NCBI GenBank assembly: GCA_964404745.1
Contig: CAYOLG010000005.1
Span: 1-64,000 of the forward strand
DNA: 64,000 nt
From: Pelagisphaera sp964404745
GTDB lineage: Bacteria; Verrucomicrobiota; Verrucomicrobiia; Opitutales; Opitutaceae
Reading direction: 5' to 3'
Positions within the stretch are counted from its first letter, which is position 1; every line of letters begins with the position of its first letter. The notes under the pieces were generated by a model. That model was given only the letters and a program-made list of their open reading frames with translations. It did no database searches and was not told where the DNA came from. Shown one piece after another: positions 44,825 to 52,716 of this stretch. Made by a program: the position numbers and the translations under genes.

Positions 44825-46057
44825 ATGAAGACGGAAGAGACAAGCGCGAATAATAGCAAAGGAGCGGACAAAAATGCGGACGGGCAGAATCATCAGGACC
44901 TGGAGGTCAAAGATGCCCAAATTATCTTCAATACCGTTTGGAACGAGCTAGAGAGCGAGCTCGGCAAGGAGCGATTGCACTTCCCCAAGGAGCTGATCCT
45001 TCTCGGGGGAGCTCCGGGAGCCGGCAAGGGCACAAACACCCCTTTCATTATGGAGGCGAGGGGCCTGACCTGCGAGCCTATCGTGGTTAGTTCCTTGCTT
45101 AATACGCCCAAGATGCGGGAGCTCAAAGAAGCGGGCCAGTTGGTTGGCGATCGCGAGGTGATTCAAATCCTTTTCGAGCGAATGCTGGAGCCGCAATACG
45201 AGGACGGATGCATCCTCGATGGCTTTCCTCGAACTGTAGTGCAAGTCGAATGCATGAAGCTGCTCTACCATAAGATGCTGCAATTACGTAGTGAATTTGA
45301 TAATACGGAACTGCATCATAAGTTCCGTCAGCCGATTGTCCACATCATGATGCTTTTTATTGATGAGAGCGAGAGCGTTAAGCGGCAGTTGAATCGCGGT
45401 CATGAAGTGCTGAAGCATAATGAAGAGGTCGAGCGTACCGGAATTGGTGAATTGCTGGAGTACCGCTCTACCGATGCGGACCCAAAGGCGGCTCGCCGTC
45501 GCTACAAGGTCTTCAAGGAGCGAACATACGATGCTTTGCAGTCATTGCGGGAAGTCTTCCATTACCATTTCATCAATGCTCAAGGCTCCATCGCCGATGT
45601 CCGTCGCAATATTGTAAGAGAGCTGCAATACCAGAGCTCGCTGGAGCTCGATCCACGCACCTTCGATTCGGTGCGCAAGCTGCCTTTGGCCTCGGAGATT
45701 GTCTCTCATGCCCGTCAAGAGTTGGTGAAGCGTTTGGACGCCTACGAATTCGAGCATCGGGATCAGTTCAGCAAGGCGATCTCTTTCATTGAAAGAGACA
45801 TCATGCCGATCGTGTTGCATCATGCGATTTCCGGCATCGCCCACGTGAATTCCGAAAACCCTATATTGGAAAGCCCTTTATCCATGGCCATGGTGATCGA
45901 TATTTTTTCCGAGCGAGGCTACCATGCTACCATTGATCTCCACAAGATCGAGGTCCCGGAATCATTTGATGTCAAAACGGGAAAGATCAAGTGTCGTTTG
46001 AAAAAGGTATGGAGAATTCTGGTACGCTTCCGGGGGTCTGAGTTGCGAAGGGGTTAG
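44825..46057 (+). CDS. Adenylate-kinase-like nucleoside monophosphate kinase, long form (410 aa)
   Basis: The kinase core carries the P-loop L-G-G-A-P-G-A-G-K-G-T-N (~60), the NMP-binding V-S-S-L-L-N and the hallmark D-G-F-P-R-T (~135). A lid region with R-Q-L-N-R-G-H-E-V follows. Ordinary adenylate kinase is about 215 residues; here about 30 extra residues precede the core. A C-terminal extension of about 140 residues (H-A-R-Q-E-L-V-K-R...K-K-V-W-R-I-L-V-R-F) resembles nothing I can name. The P-loop Asn after K-G-T is unusual for Adk. It probably phosphorylates a nucleoside monophosphate; which one is unknown. Confidence 0.82.
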   Translation: MKTEETSANNSKGADKNADGQNHQDLEVKDAQIIFNTVWNELESELGKERLHFPKELILLGGAPGAGKGTNTPFIMEARGLTCEPIVVSSLLNTPKMRELKEAGQLVGDREVIQILFERMLEPQYEDGCILDGFPRTVVQVECMKLLYHKMLQLRSEFDNTELHHKFRQPIVHIMMLFIDESESVKRQLNRGHEVLKHNEEVERTGIGELLEYRSTDADPKAARRRYKVFKERTYDALQSLREVFHYHFINAQGSIADVRRNIVRELQYQSSLELDPRTFDSVRKLPLASEIVSHARQELVKRLDAYEFEHRDQFSKAISFIERDIMPIVLHHAISGIAHVNSENPILESPLSMAMVIDIFSERGYHATIDLHKIEVPESFDVKTGKIKCRLKKVWRILVRFRGSELRRG

Positions 46058-46103
46058 CTTGGAGGGTATAACTAAACGACAAAAAATTCCCGGTTCATGG
46101 CGA

Positions 46104-46180
46104 TTTGTAGGAGCGGGTTTATCCCGCGACAGCTTTCCGTGAATCCCTGTAAATCGCGGGATAAACCCGCTTCTACAAAT
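46104..46180. repeat. REP-like inverted repeat, family C
   Basis: TTGTAGGAGCGGGTTTATCC and its inverted partner GGATAAACCCGCTTCTACAA, about 30 bases apart, in the gap between convergent genes. Each arm contains its own GCGGG/CCCGC stem. Same type as 10055-10130. Confidence 0.8.
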
Positions 46181-46218
46181 CGTAGCATAGGCTTCCAGCC
46201 TGTGACCTCAATCTTTGC

Positions 46219-46245
46219 AAACAGGCAGTATGCCTGTTTTACTCT
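46219..46245. terminator. Candidate bidirectional terminator
   Basis: The stem AAACAGGCA/TGCCTGTTT around GTA is followed by TTACT on the plus strand and preceded by A-rich DNA. It lies between the convergent kinase and DUF4870 genes, so it can end both transcripts. Confidence 0.5.
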
Positions 46246-46340
46246 TTCGAAATGGACCCTCGGTTTGCACTACCGTAGCTTCAGCGTAGGCGTGAGATTG
46301 CTCGCTACCTGGATTACCTCGGAGCTTGCTCCGAAGACTT

Positions 46341-46739
46341 TTATTTAATCAACCGCAGCGTGCAAGGGTATCGATAGGCGATGCCATCGTTGGCCTTGAG
46401 TCCGGCTATCATGCCGAGTACGAGAACGCCGATACCGAGAACGGGAAATAGCAAAGCCCCGATGCCCATGGTGATGACTGATATGACGATGACGCCGAAG
46501 TAGGCGATAATTACCGTTATGTGGAAGTTCAGGGCTTCCTTTGCCTGGTCGGCGATGAATTCGTCGTCGTCTTTTTTGACCAGCCAAATTATCAATGGCA
46601 CGACGAAAGACGTGAAAATCCCGAGCACGTGAGCGAGTAGAGCCATGGTGCGGGCATCCTTGCCTACCTCGGAGGAATCGCCGGATGCATTATTGGGCGC
46701 GATATTTTCAGGAGGTTGGGGGGAAGAATCTTGTTCCAT
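46341..46739 (-). CDS. DUF4870 membrane protein (132 aa)
   Basis: A charged, disordered N-terminus (~1-28) precedes three hydrophobic segments. The DUF4870 pattern is A-L-L-A-H-V-L-G-I-F-T-S-F-V-V-P-L-I-I-W-L then F-I-A-D-Q-A-K-E-A-L-N-F-H-I-T. This Tic20-like family is widespread in bacteria and of unknown function. No operon partner is apparent. Confidence 0.88.
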   Translation of the reverse strand: MEQDSSPQPPENIAPNNASGDSSEVGKDARTMALLAHVLGIFTSFVVPLIIWLVKKDDDEFIADQAKEALNFHITVIIAYFGVIVISVITMGIGALLFPVLGIGVLVLGMIAGLKANDGIAYRYPCTLRLIK

Positions 46740-46884
46740 GAGGTCTTTTCTAGAAGGATTAACGTTCGCCGGGCAAGCGGTAAGCAGACAATGTAGGGTA
46801 TTTTGAGCGGGATCTATCTCTCAAAAACGGGAATGGCGTATATAACGTTTCCGCTATTTGCACAATCTTTATGGTGGATAGGTT

Positions 46885-47502
46885 CTAGTTTCCCAGGCGA
46901 ATGTGCGTAAAGCGCTGCAAATATTCCTCCAAACTCGAGATAAGGGTTTCATGGCCGGGCGATTTGGACATTGAGGCCTGGAGCGGTTGATTGAGAATCT
47001 GGGCGAGCTGTGAGTACTCCGCGTTAGGCAGTCTCATGGCCCATTCCTCTTTGACTGGGTAGCCTTCGTAGCGGCAATAAAGGTAAAGGCATTTGAGTAG
47101 GGCTGCCTCCGGGTTATTTTGCGATTCCCAAGCTTGGAGGCCCCGTTTAAGCAAGTTATAGATTTGGTCCTGGCTCTCAATCGGAACCGGGTTGGCTCGT
47201 ATGAGGCGGGCCATCCGGGCTGCTGCCTGGAAGGCGCGATAGCTGCGGGCAATCTTGTCGCGCTTGCGAATAATCTGGGCTTCCTTGAGGAAGCCGGTTC
47301 GGCTTTCCGGCTTTCTCTCGAAACGAAAATCCCCTTCGTCGAATAGATCGATGGGCACTTGTTTGCCCGGTTTGGTGGTTCGTCTAGCGAGAAGATTGAT
47401 GATTCCCTGGTCGTTTGTAAGCAGCGTGTGAGCGATGAATTTCTCTCCGCTGGGGGAGCTGCCAAGAATGATTCCTCGAGCGAGAAATTCTGGAGACCGC
47501 AT
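46885..47502 (-). CDS. recO: RecO-like DNA repair protein (205 aa)
   Basis: The N-terminal ~75 residues look like the RecO OB-fold (G-I-I-L-G-S-S-P-S-G-E-K-F-I-A-H-T-L-L-T-N-D-Q-G-I-I-N-L-L-A-R), followed by an all-helical domain, as in RecO. RecO helps RecA load onto single-stranded DNA with RecR. It is somewhat shorter than E. coli RecO and the zinc-binding Cys set is not evident, so the symbol is a moderate call. It follows the DUF502 gene by 12 bases, as a likely second cistron. Confidence 0.6.
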   Translation of the reverse strand: MRSPEFLARGIILGSSPSGEKFIAHTLLTNDQGIINLLARRTTKPGKQVPIDLFDEGDFRFERKPESRTGFLKEAQIIRKRDKIARSYRAFQAAARMARLIRANPVPIESQDQIYNLLKRGLQAWESQNNPEAALLKCLYLYCRYEGYPVKEEWAMRLPNAEYSQLAQILNQPLQASMSKSPGHETLISSLEEYLQRFTHIRLGN

Positions 47503-47514
47503 GATTGAAGCGTC

Positions 47515-48165
47515 TTATTTGACCTCCGCTTCCAGGGCGGTTGCCGGCTTCCAATCCGGAGCGACAGCTCCCCCGGAAATGATGAATTTCATTCCTTCTC
47601 CTACAGACATGTCGAGTTCCTGAACTTCATCCTCGGGAAGCATGACGAGAAAGCCGCTGGTTGGGTTCGGGGTGGTGGGCACGAAGACATTCTGCATGGC
47701 TTTCTCCGTTTTATTGCGGATCTCCCCTTTAGAACGGCTGGTCAGAAAGCCCATAGCATAGGCGCCCTTGCGAGGGAATTGGATGATGACTACCTTCTGA
47801 AAGACGGCCCGATTTTCTGAACTGAAAGTGTCGATAATCTGCTTTACTGAGGTGTAGACGGTGTTGACGACGGGAAGGTTGTGGAGAATTCGCTCGCCGA
47901 TCGACCACAGGTATTTGGCGACAAAGTAGCGGGACAGGAAACCCAGTAGAGTGATCAAGCAAACCACGATAATGGTAGCCGTAATATTCCAGAAGAGCTC
48001 CATCTGCGGGTCCGAAAGGATCTCCCGTGGGAGGAAGAAGAATACTTTATTTTTGAAGCTGCCACCAATTTTAAGGACGAGCCAATTGAAGACGAAAAAG
48101 GTGATTCCCAACGGGGCTAGAAGGACAACGCCGGAAAAGAAAGCTCTGCGAAAAGATGCTAGCAT
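47515..48165 (-). CDS. DUF502 membrane protein (216 aa)
   Basis: Two transmembrane segments (~8-30 and ~60-85) and the family motif L-P-V-V-N-T-V-Y-T-S-V-K-Q-I-I-D-T-F near 110. Next are F-P-R-K-G-A-Y-A-M-G-F-L-T and F-V-P-T-T-P-N-P-T-S-G-F-L. DUF502 proteins are conserved inner-membrane proteins of unknown function. It is divergent from the SNF2 helicase with 41 bases between the start codons. Confidence 0.92.
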   Translation of the reverse strand: MLASFRRAFFSGVVLLAPLGITFFVFNWLVLKIGGSFKNKVFFFLPREILSDPQMELFWNITATIIVVCLITLLGFLSRYFVAKYLWSIGERILHNLPVVNTVYTSVKQIIDTFSSENRAVFQKVVIIQFPRKGAYAMGFLTSRSKGEIRNKTEKAMQNVFVPTTPNPTSGFLVMLPEDEVQELDMSVGEGMKFIISGGAVAPDWKPATALEAEVK

Positions 48166-48206
48166 GGGTCGGATTATTTTTCGTTTTCCTAGTTTGGCGA
48201 TTCATA

Positions 48207-50777
48207 ATGACGTTTCCTCAAAAGTTTGGTTTCTGGGGATTTGCATTGAAGCCGTGGTTTCACGTGTTTTTGAATGCCGGGTTAATGCACTGGAGGGCCG
48301 CCAATCGACTTTATTCCAAGCGTTCGTTGCAGCAATGGAGAGACCGCTTGGTCGGCGGATGGGAGGATCGGTTTGGCTCCGAAGCGATCAAGCGGGGGCG
48401 AAAACTCTACCGTAAGGGTAGTGTCAGGGAAGTCTCGATAGGCGACGACGACGCGATCGTTACCTGCAAGATTGGCAAGTCGGAGGATTATTCGGTTGTC
48501 GATTGGGAGAACGGATCCTTCTCAGTCAGATCGTCTTCGACGGATTCGGTTTTCGCGGACGCGATAGCGGTGGCCGGTTTTCTAGAGATCGAAGAGCTTA
48601 TAGCCGATGAAGAACTCAACTACTTTCAGGAAGAGTCGCGGGAAGAAAAAGAGCCGTCGGGAGTATCGGGCTATGCGTCTATAGATGAGCCCGATTTCGG
48701 AACAGCGGAGGAGCGAATGCTTCATTTGGTTTTGGACACGCATTTCCGAGGATTGATTTGCGAAGCGTATTGGCTTTCCGATGAGGGCTCACGGGAGCCG
48801 GCATTGAGTGTGGCGGAAGGGGCGCCGATGGCAAAGACTGCGGACGAACGTGGCCGACTGATATCATTGGCTGCCAGGGCCCATAAATCTCATTTCACTT
48901 ACTCGCAGGAGTTTAATGGCTACTTGCTGACGAGATTGCAGGAGATTCCCTTTTTCATTCAGAATGTTTGGCCGGGCTGGAAACGACTCTATTCGACGGA
49001 GGAACGCGAGAATGTATCCAATATTCGGGATGGGTTTAAGGAATTGAATGTGCAGGCTAAAGCGAAACTCGAGAGCGGCGGTCGCTTGGCTTTGGGCTGG
49101 TCTCTAGGCTCGGGCAGCCTTTCGTTGTCGGACGAGTTGGCGAGAAACTTGGTCGACAGCGCCGATTCGCATACGCTGATTCCGGAAATCGGTATTGTAA
49201 CCTTGTCTAGCGATTCTAAAGAACTGCTCAAGCGTTGGGAGGCCTTGGAGCCTCAAGAGGATGACACCTTTAAGCTGTACCAGCTATTCTCCCTGTTTCC
49301 AGACGGGAAAACGAATGTAGAGTTGGACGAGGCCTTGCTAAAATGGAGAGACAGCCTCCTGCTGGAAGATTGCCGAGAGGCATCGTTCTTGCCTTGCCTG
49401 AGGGCCTACCAACTAGAAGGGGTTCAATGGATGGAGCGCTTGCTGGCCCATGATTGCCATTGCCTGCTTGCCGATGAAATGGGCCTGGGAAAAACCTTGC
49501 AGGTCATCGCCCTGATGCAGGAGGCCTTGTCCCAGGGGGGCAAAGCGTTGATCATATGCCCGGCCAGCGTAGTTCCTGTATGGATATCTGAATTCGAGAA
49601 ATTCGCGCCGAAGTTGAAAGCGGTACGCTATACGGGAAAGGAAATCGATAGAGTAGATAAAGATTGGGATGCCTTGGTGACCAGTTTCGCTCTCATGCGC
49701 AACCGAATCGAATTTATCAAGGATCACGAATTTGAATACGCGATCGTAGACGAGGCTCAATTTATAAAGAATCCCGATGCCAAAGTGACTCGGGCAGCGA
49801 TGCGGATAAAGGCGGGGAGGCGTGTAGCGTTGACGGGAACGCCGATTGAAAATCGGCCGCTCGATATTTGGCCATGCTTTCGGTTTCTCATGCCGGGGCT
49901 TTTGGGCAGGCGCCGTTCATTCGAACGGGAACTGCAGGAGAATCCGAATCGCTTCAAGGCGAGATTGCGGGCCCAGATAGCTCCGTTTATGCTGCGGCGA
50001 ACGAAAGAGCAGGTGGCTAAGGATCTTCCCGAGAAGATCTTGATCGATCAAATTTGTCCGATTACGCCCCGGCAGTCCAAGGAGTACAGTCGCATTTGCG
50101 GAGCCGGAATCGCCCGCTTGGGCAACGATCTCGGTAGCGCCTTGAAGGGAAATCGCTTTGCCGCTCTTAGCTTGCTAACGCGATTGCGGCAGGCCAGTTG
50201 CGATCCGGATCTGCTTCCTTGGGTGACCTGCGAGTTGAAGGAAAGCGGGAAACTGATGGTGTTGCTGGAAAAACTGCAGGAAGTGCTCGGAACGGGCCAC
50301 AAGGTTGTGATTTTCAGCCAGTTCGTGCAATTCCTTAACCGGGTGAAAACGCTGATTGGGCAATCTTTTCCGGATCTGCCCTTGTTCGAACTAACGGGAG
50401 CGACAAAAGACCGAGAAACGCCAGTTCGAGAATTTCAGGCAATTGCGGATACAGCAGCGATGTTGGTATCCCTGAGAGCTGGTGGCTCCGGAATCACTTT
50501 GCACGCGGCGGACTATGTGTTCCTGATGGATCCTTGGTGGAATCCGGCGGTGGAGAACCAAGCTATTGACCGCGTACACCGTATCGGCCAGTCAAATACG
50601 GTTTTCGTTTATAAAATGATTGCCAAGGGTACAATCGAAGAGCGTATCCAGGATCTGAAACGTGACAAGCAAGAGCTATTCGAAAGCCTGGTCCAAAATA
50701 GCGGTTTAGGGGCGGAAGAGCTCGCCCGGCAGTACAAATCTTTGGAAGCTTTGCTGATTTTGTCGCAAAACGATTGA
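48207..50777 (+). CDS. SNF2-family helicase with degenerate N-terminal SWIM-like region (856 aa)
   Basis: ATG 48207 is preferred; earlier in-frame starts overlap the divergent gene. The SNF2 ATPase is complete: D-E-M-G-L-G-K-T, then V-D-E-A-Q-F (DEAQ), L-T-G-T-P-I-E-N, F-S-Q-F-V-Q-F, R-A-G-G-S-G-I-T-L and D-R-V-H-R-I-G-Q-S. The first ~100 residues follow the layout of a SWIM-associated domain (R-G-R-K-L-Y-R-K-G-S-V), but the metal-binding Cys/His are missing. It would translocate on double-stranded DNA and may act in transcription or repair. At ~195-210 it carries S-R-E-P-A-L-S-V-A-E-G-A-P, which looks like a translated palindromic repeat. Confidence 0.93.
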   Translation: MTFPQKFGFWGFALKPWFHVFLNAGLMHWRAANRLYSKRSLQQWRDRLVGGWEDRFGSEAIKRGRKLYRKGSVREVSIGDDDAIVTCKIGKSEDYSVVDWENGSFSVRSSSTDSVFADAIAVAGFLEIEELIADEELNYFQEESREEKEPSGVSGYASIDEPDFGTAEERMLHLVLDTHFRGLICEAYWLSDEGSREPALSVAEGAPMAKTADERGRLISLAARAHKSHFTYSQEFNGYLLTRLQEIPFFIQNVWPGWKRLYSTEERENVSNIRDGFKELNVQAKAKLESGGRLALGWSLGSGSLSLSDELARNLVDSADSHTLIPEIGIVTLSSDSKELLKRWEALEPQEDDTFKLYQLFSLFPDGKTNVELDEALLKWRDSLLLEDCREASFLPCLRAYQLEGVQWMERLLAHDCHCLLADEMGLGKTLQVIALMQEALSQGGKALIICPASVVPVWISEFEKFAPKLKAVRYTGKEIDRVDKDWDALVTSFALMRNRIEFIKDHEFEYAIVDEAQFIKNPDAKVTRAAMRIKAGRRVALTGTPIENRPLDIWPCFRFLMPGLLGRRRSFERELQENPNRFKARLRAQIAPFMLRRTKEQVAKDLPEKILIDQICPITPRQSKEYSRICGAGIARLGNDLGSALKGNRFAALSLLTRLRQASCDPDLLPWVTCELKESGKLMVLLEKLQEVLGTGHKVVIFSQFVQFLNRVKTLIGQSFPDLPLFELTGATKDRETPVREFQAIADTAAMLVSLRAGGSGITLHAADYVFLMDPWWNPAVENQAIDRVHRIGQSNTVFVYKMIAKGTIEERIQDLKRDKQELFESLVQNSGLGAEELARQYKSLEALLILSQND

Positions 50778-50848
50778 AGCGAGTTCTTTTTTGTTGTTGG
50801 TTTCGCGGCCCACGAGCCTATACGTAACCAAACTAGATATTCAGCATC

Positions 50849-52258
50849 ATGAGGTTTTCTTGTTTTCTCTTCTCTCTTCTGGTAACGACCGTCCTGAGCG
50901 CCCGAGAAAAGCCCAACATCATATTCATCATGGCAGATGACCTCGGGTATGGTGATCTGGGTTGCTATGGGCAGGAGTTGATCGAAACGCCCCATATTGA
51001 TCGTCTGGCGGAAAACGGAATGCGCTTCACCGACTTTTATTCCGGTTCCACGGTATGCGCGCCTTCGCGGTGCGTCTTGATGACGGGTTTGGACACGGGG
51101 CATTGCTACATTCGTGGAAATGGCAAGAATAACCTCCGTCCGGAAGACGTTACGGTAGCGGAGCTTCTAAAAGCGGAAGGCTACGCTACGGGCCAGGTTG
51201 GAAAGTGGGGGTTAGGGCACGAGGGCACGTCTGGAATGCCGACCAATCAGGGCTTCGATTACTTTTTTGGCTATCTGGATCAGCATCATGCTCACTTGTT
51301 CTATCCGACGTTCCTGATTCGAGATGAAGAGCGGGTCCCATTAAAGAATGTGGTTCCCAACGAGGGGCAATGGGGGCAAGGGATTGCCTCGAAAAAAGTC
51401 GAGTACAGCCCGGAGTTGATGATCGATGAGACGCTGGACTTCATTGATCGGAAAAAGGACGAGCCATTCTTCCTCTATCTGCCCTTCACGCTTCCGCACG
51501 CCAATAATGAAGCATGGAATGAGACTGGGGACGGTACAGCTGTGCCTGATAACGGCATTTACGAAAATAAGCCTTGGACCAAGCAGAACAAGGGACAGGC
51601 GGCCATGGTAACTTACTTGGATATGATGGTAGGAAAAGTCGTCGAGCGGCTTGAGCGACATGGCTTGATCCAAGACACAGTCATTTTCTTCACCTCCGAC
51701 AACGGTCCTCATAGCGAAGCGGGCAATGACCCCAGGTTTTTCGATGCCAATGGTCCCTTCTCGGGGATCAAACGGGCCTTGTACGATGGCGGGATTCGTG
51801 TGCCGCTAATCGTTCAGTGGAAAGGGAAAATCGAACCTGGTTCAACGACTTCCCTGGTGAGCGGCCAAGTGGACTTCATGGCTACGGCGGTGGATATCGC
51901 CGGTGATGATCTGGGGATTCCAACCAATGGTATCAGTTTTCTGCCTACGCTTTTGGGGAAGGGTTCTGAGCAAGTTAAGCACGAGTATTTGTATTGGGAG
52001 TTCTATGAGCAGGGGTCTAAGCAGGCCTTGCGCATGGGAAAGTGGAAGGCCGTTAGGCGCCCTATGTTGTCTGGGCCGATAGAAATATACGATGTAACGG
52101 AAGATCCGGCAGAGGAAAACGATCTGGCTAAGCAACGTCCGGAAATGGTGGCGACTTTCGAACGGATCTTCCGTGAAGCCCGGACTCCATCGGACTGGCA
52201 GGTGCGCGGCAGCCTGAACACGCCTGAGCAAGAGCGCCGCGAATTTCGCGAGCGTTAG
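50849..52258 (+). CDS. Secreted arylsulfatase (469 aa)
   Basis: A signal peptide (~1-18) precedes K-P-N-I-I-F-I-M-A-D-D-L-G-Y-G-D-L-G-C-Y-G-Q. The formylglycine motif is T-V-C70-A-P-S-R-C, then V-G-K-W-G-L-G-H, G-F-D-Y-F-F-G-Y-L and T-S-D-N-G-P-H-S. All expected motifs are present and length is normal. A cupin and another sulfatase follow, but the cupin is on the opposite strand. Confidence 0.94.
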   Translation: MRFSCFLFSLLVTTVLSAREKPNIIFIMADDLGYGDLGCYGQELIETPHIDRLAENGMRFTDFYSGSTVCAPSRCVLMTGLDTGHCYIRGNGKNNLRPEDVTVAELLKAEGYATGQVGKWGLGHEGTSGMPTNQGFDYFFGYLDQHHAHLFYPTFLIRDEERVPLKNVVPNEGQWGQGIASKKVEYSPELMIDETLDFIDRKKDEPFFLYLPFTLPHANNEAWNETGDGTAVPDNGIYENKPWTKQNKGQAAMVTYLDMMVGKVVERLERHGLIQDTVIFFTSDNGPHSEAGNDPRFFDANGPFSGIKRALYDGGIRVPLIVQWKGKIEPGSTTSLVSGQVDFMATAVDIAGDDLGIPTNGISFLPTLLGKGSEQVKHEYLYWEFYEQGSKQALRMGKWKAVRRPMLSGPIEIYDVTEDPAEENDLAKQRPEMVATFERIFREARTPSDWQVRGSLNTPEQERREFRER

Positions 52259-52289
52259 AGTAGATTGGCGATTGACTAGTCGCTAGGGC

Positions 52290-52634
52290 TCAATCCAGCC
52301 ACTCGTCTTCGGGGTCGAACTTGGGGATGGGGACGTTGATGATCTTCATATTTCCGACGGCTCGATGACGGCAACCGGGTTTGATCATTATGGTGGTCAA
52401 GGGCTTGACGGGTATGCTTTCACCGTCGAGCTCGATGTGGCCCTCGCCTTCGAGGATCAAGTAGATTTCCGTCATCTTCTTGTGGTAGTGGGTTTCGGAA
52501 TCCTTCTTGATATCGACAAGGTGGAGCGAGGCGATGGTGTTGTCGTCGTCCATGAAAGCCCGGCGGGCGAAGCCGCAAGGACAGGGGGTGGGCTCGATTT
52601 CGGCGAGGTGGGAGATCTTGTAGCGCTTGCTCAT
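52290..52634 (-). CDS. Small cupin (114 aa)
   Basis: The start at 52634 (M-S-K-R-Y-K-I) is chosen over one 20 codons upstream. Cupin motif 1 is E-T-H-Y-H-K-K-M-T-E-I-Y-L-I-L-E-G-E-G and motif 2 is P-G-C-R-H-R-A. An N-terminal C-P-C-G-F-A-R-R may bind a metal or be redox active. It lies between two sulfatases but reads against both. Mannose-isomerase-like and dioxygenase-like small cupins cannot be told apart here. Confidence 0.85.
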   Translation of the reverse strand: MSKRYKISHLAEIEPTPCPCGFARRAFMDDDNTIASLHLVDIKKDSETHYHKKMTEIYLILEGEGHIELDGESIPVKPLTTIMIKPGCRHRAVGNMKIINVPIPKFDPEDEWLD

Positions 52635-52716
52635 TTTAAAGGTTATTTTTTTGGCAAAGTGATTGTTTGGACAATCAAGTGGACAGCAATGCAATTAGGC
52701 TCTAGTCGCTTCTAAC

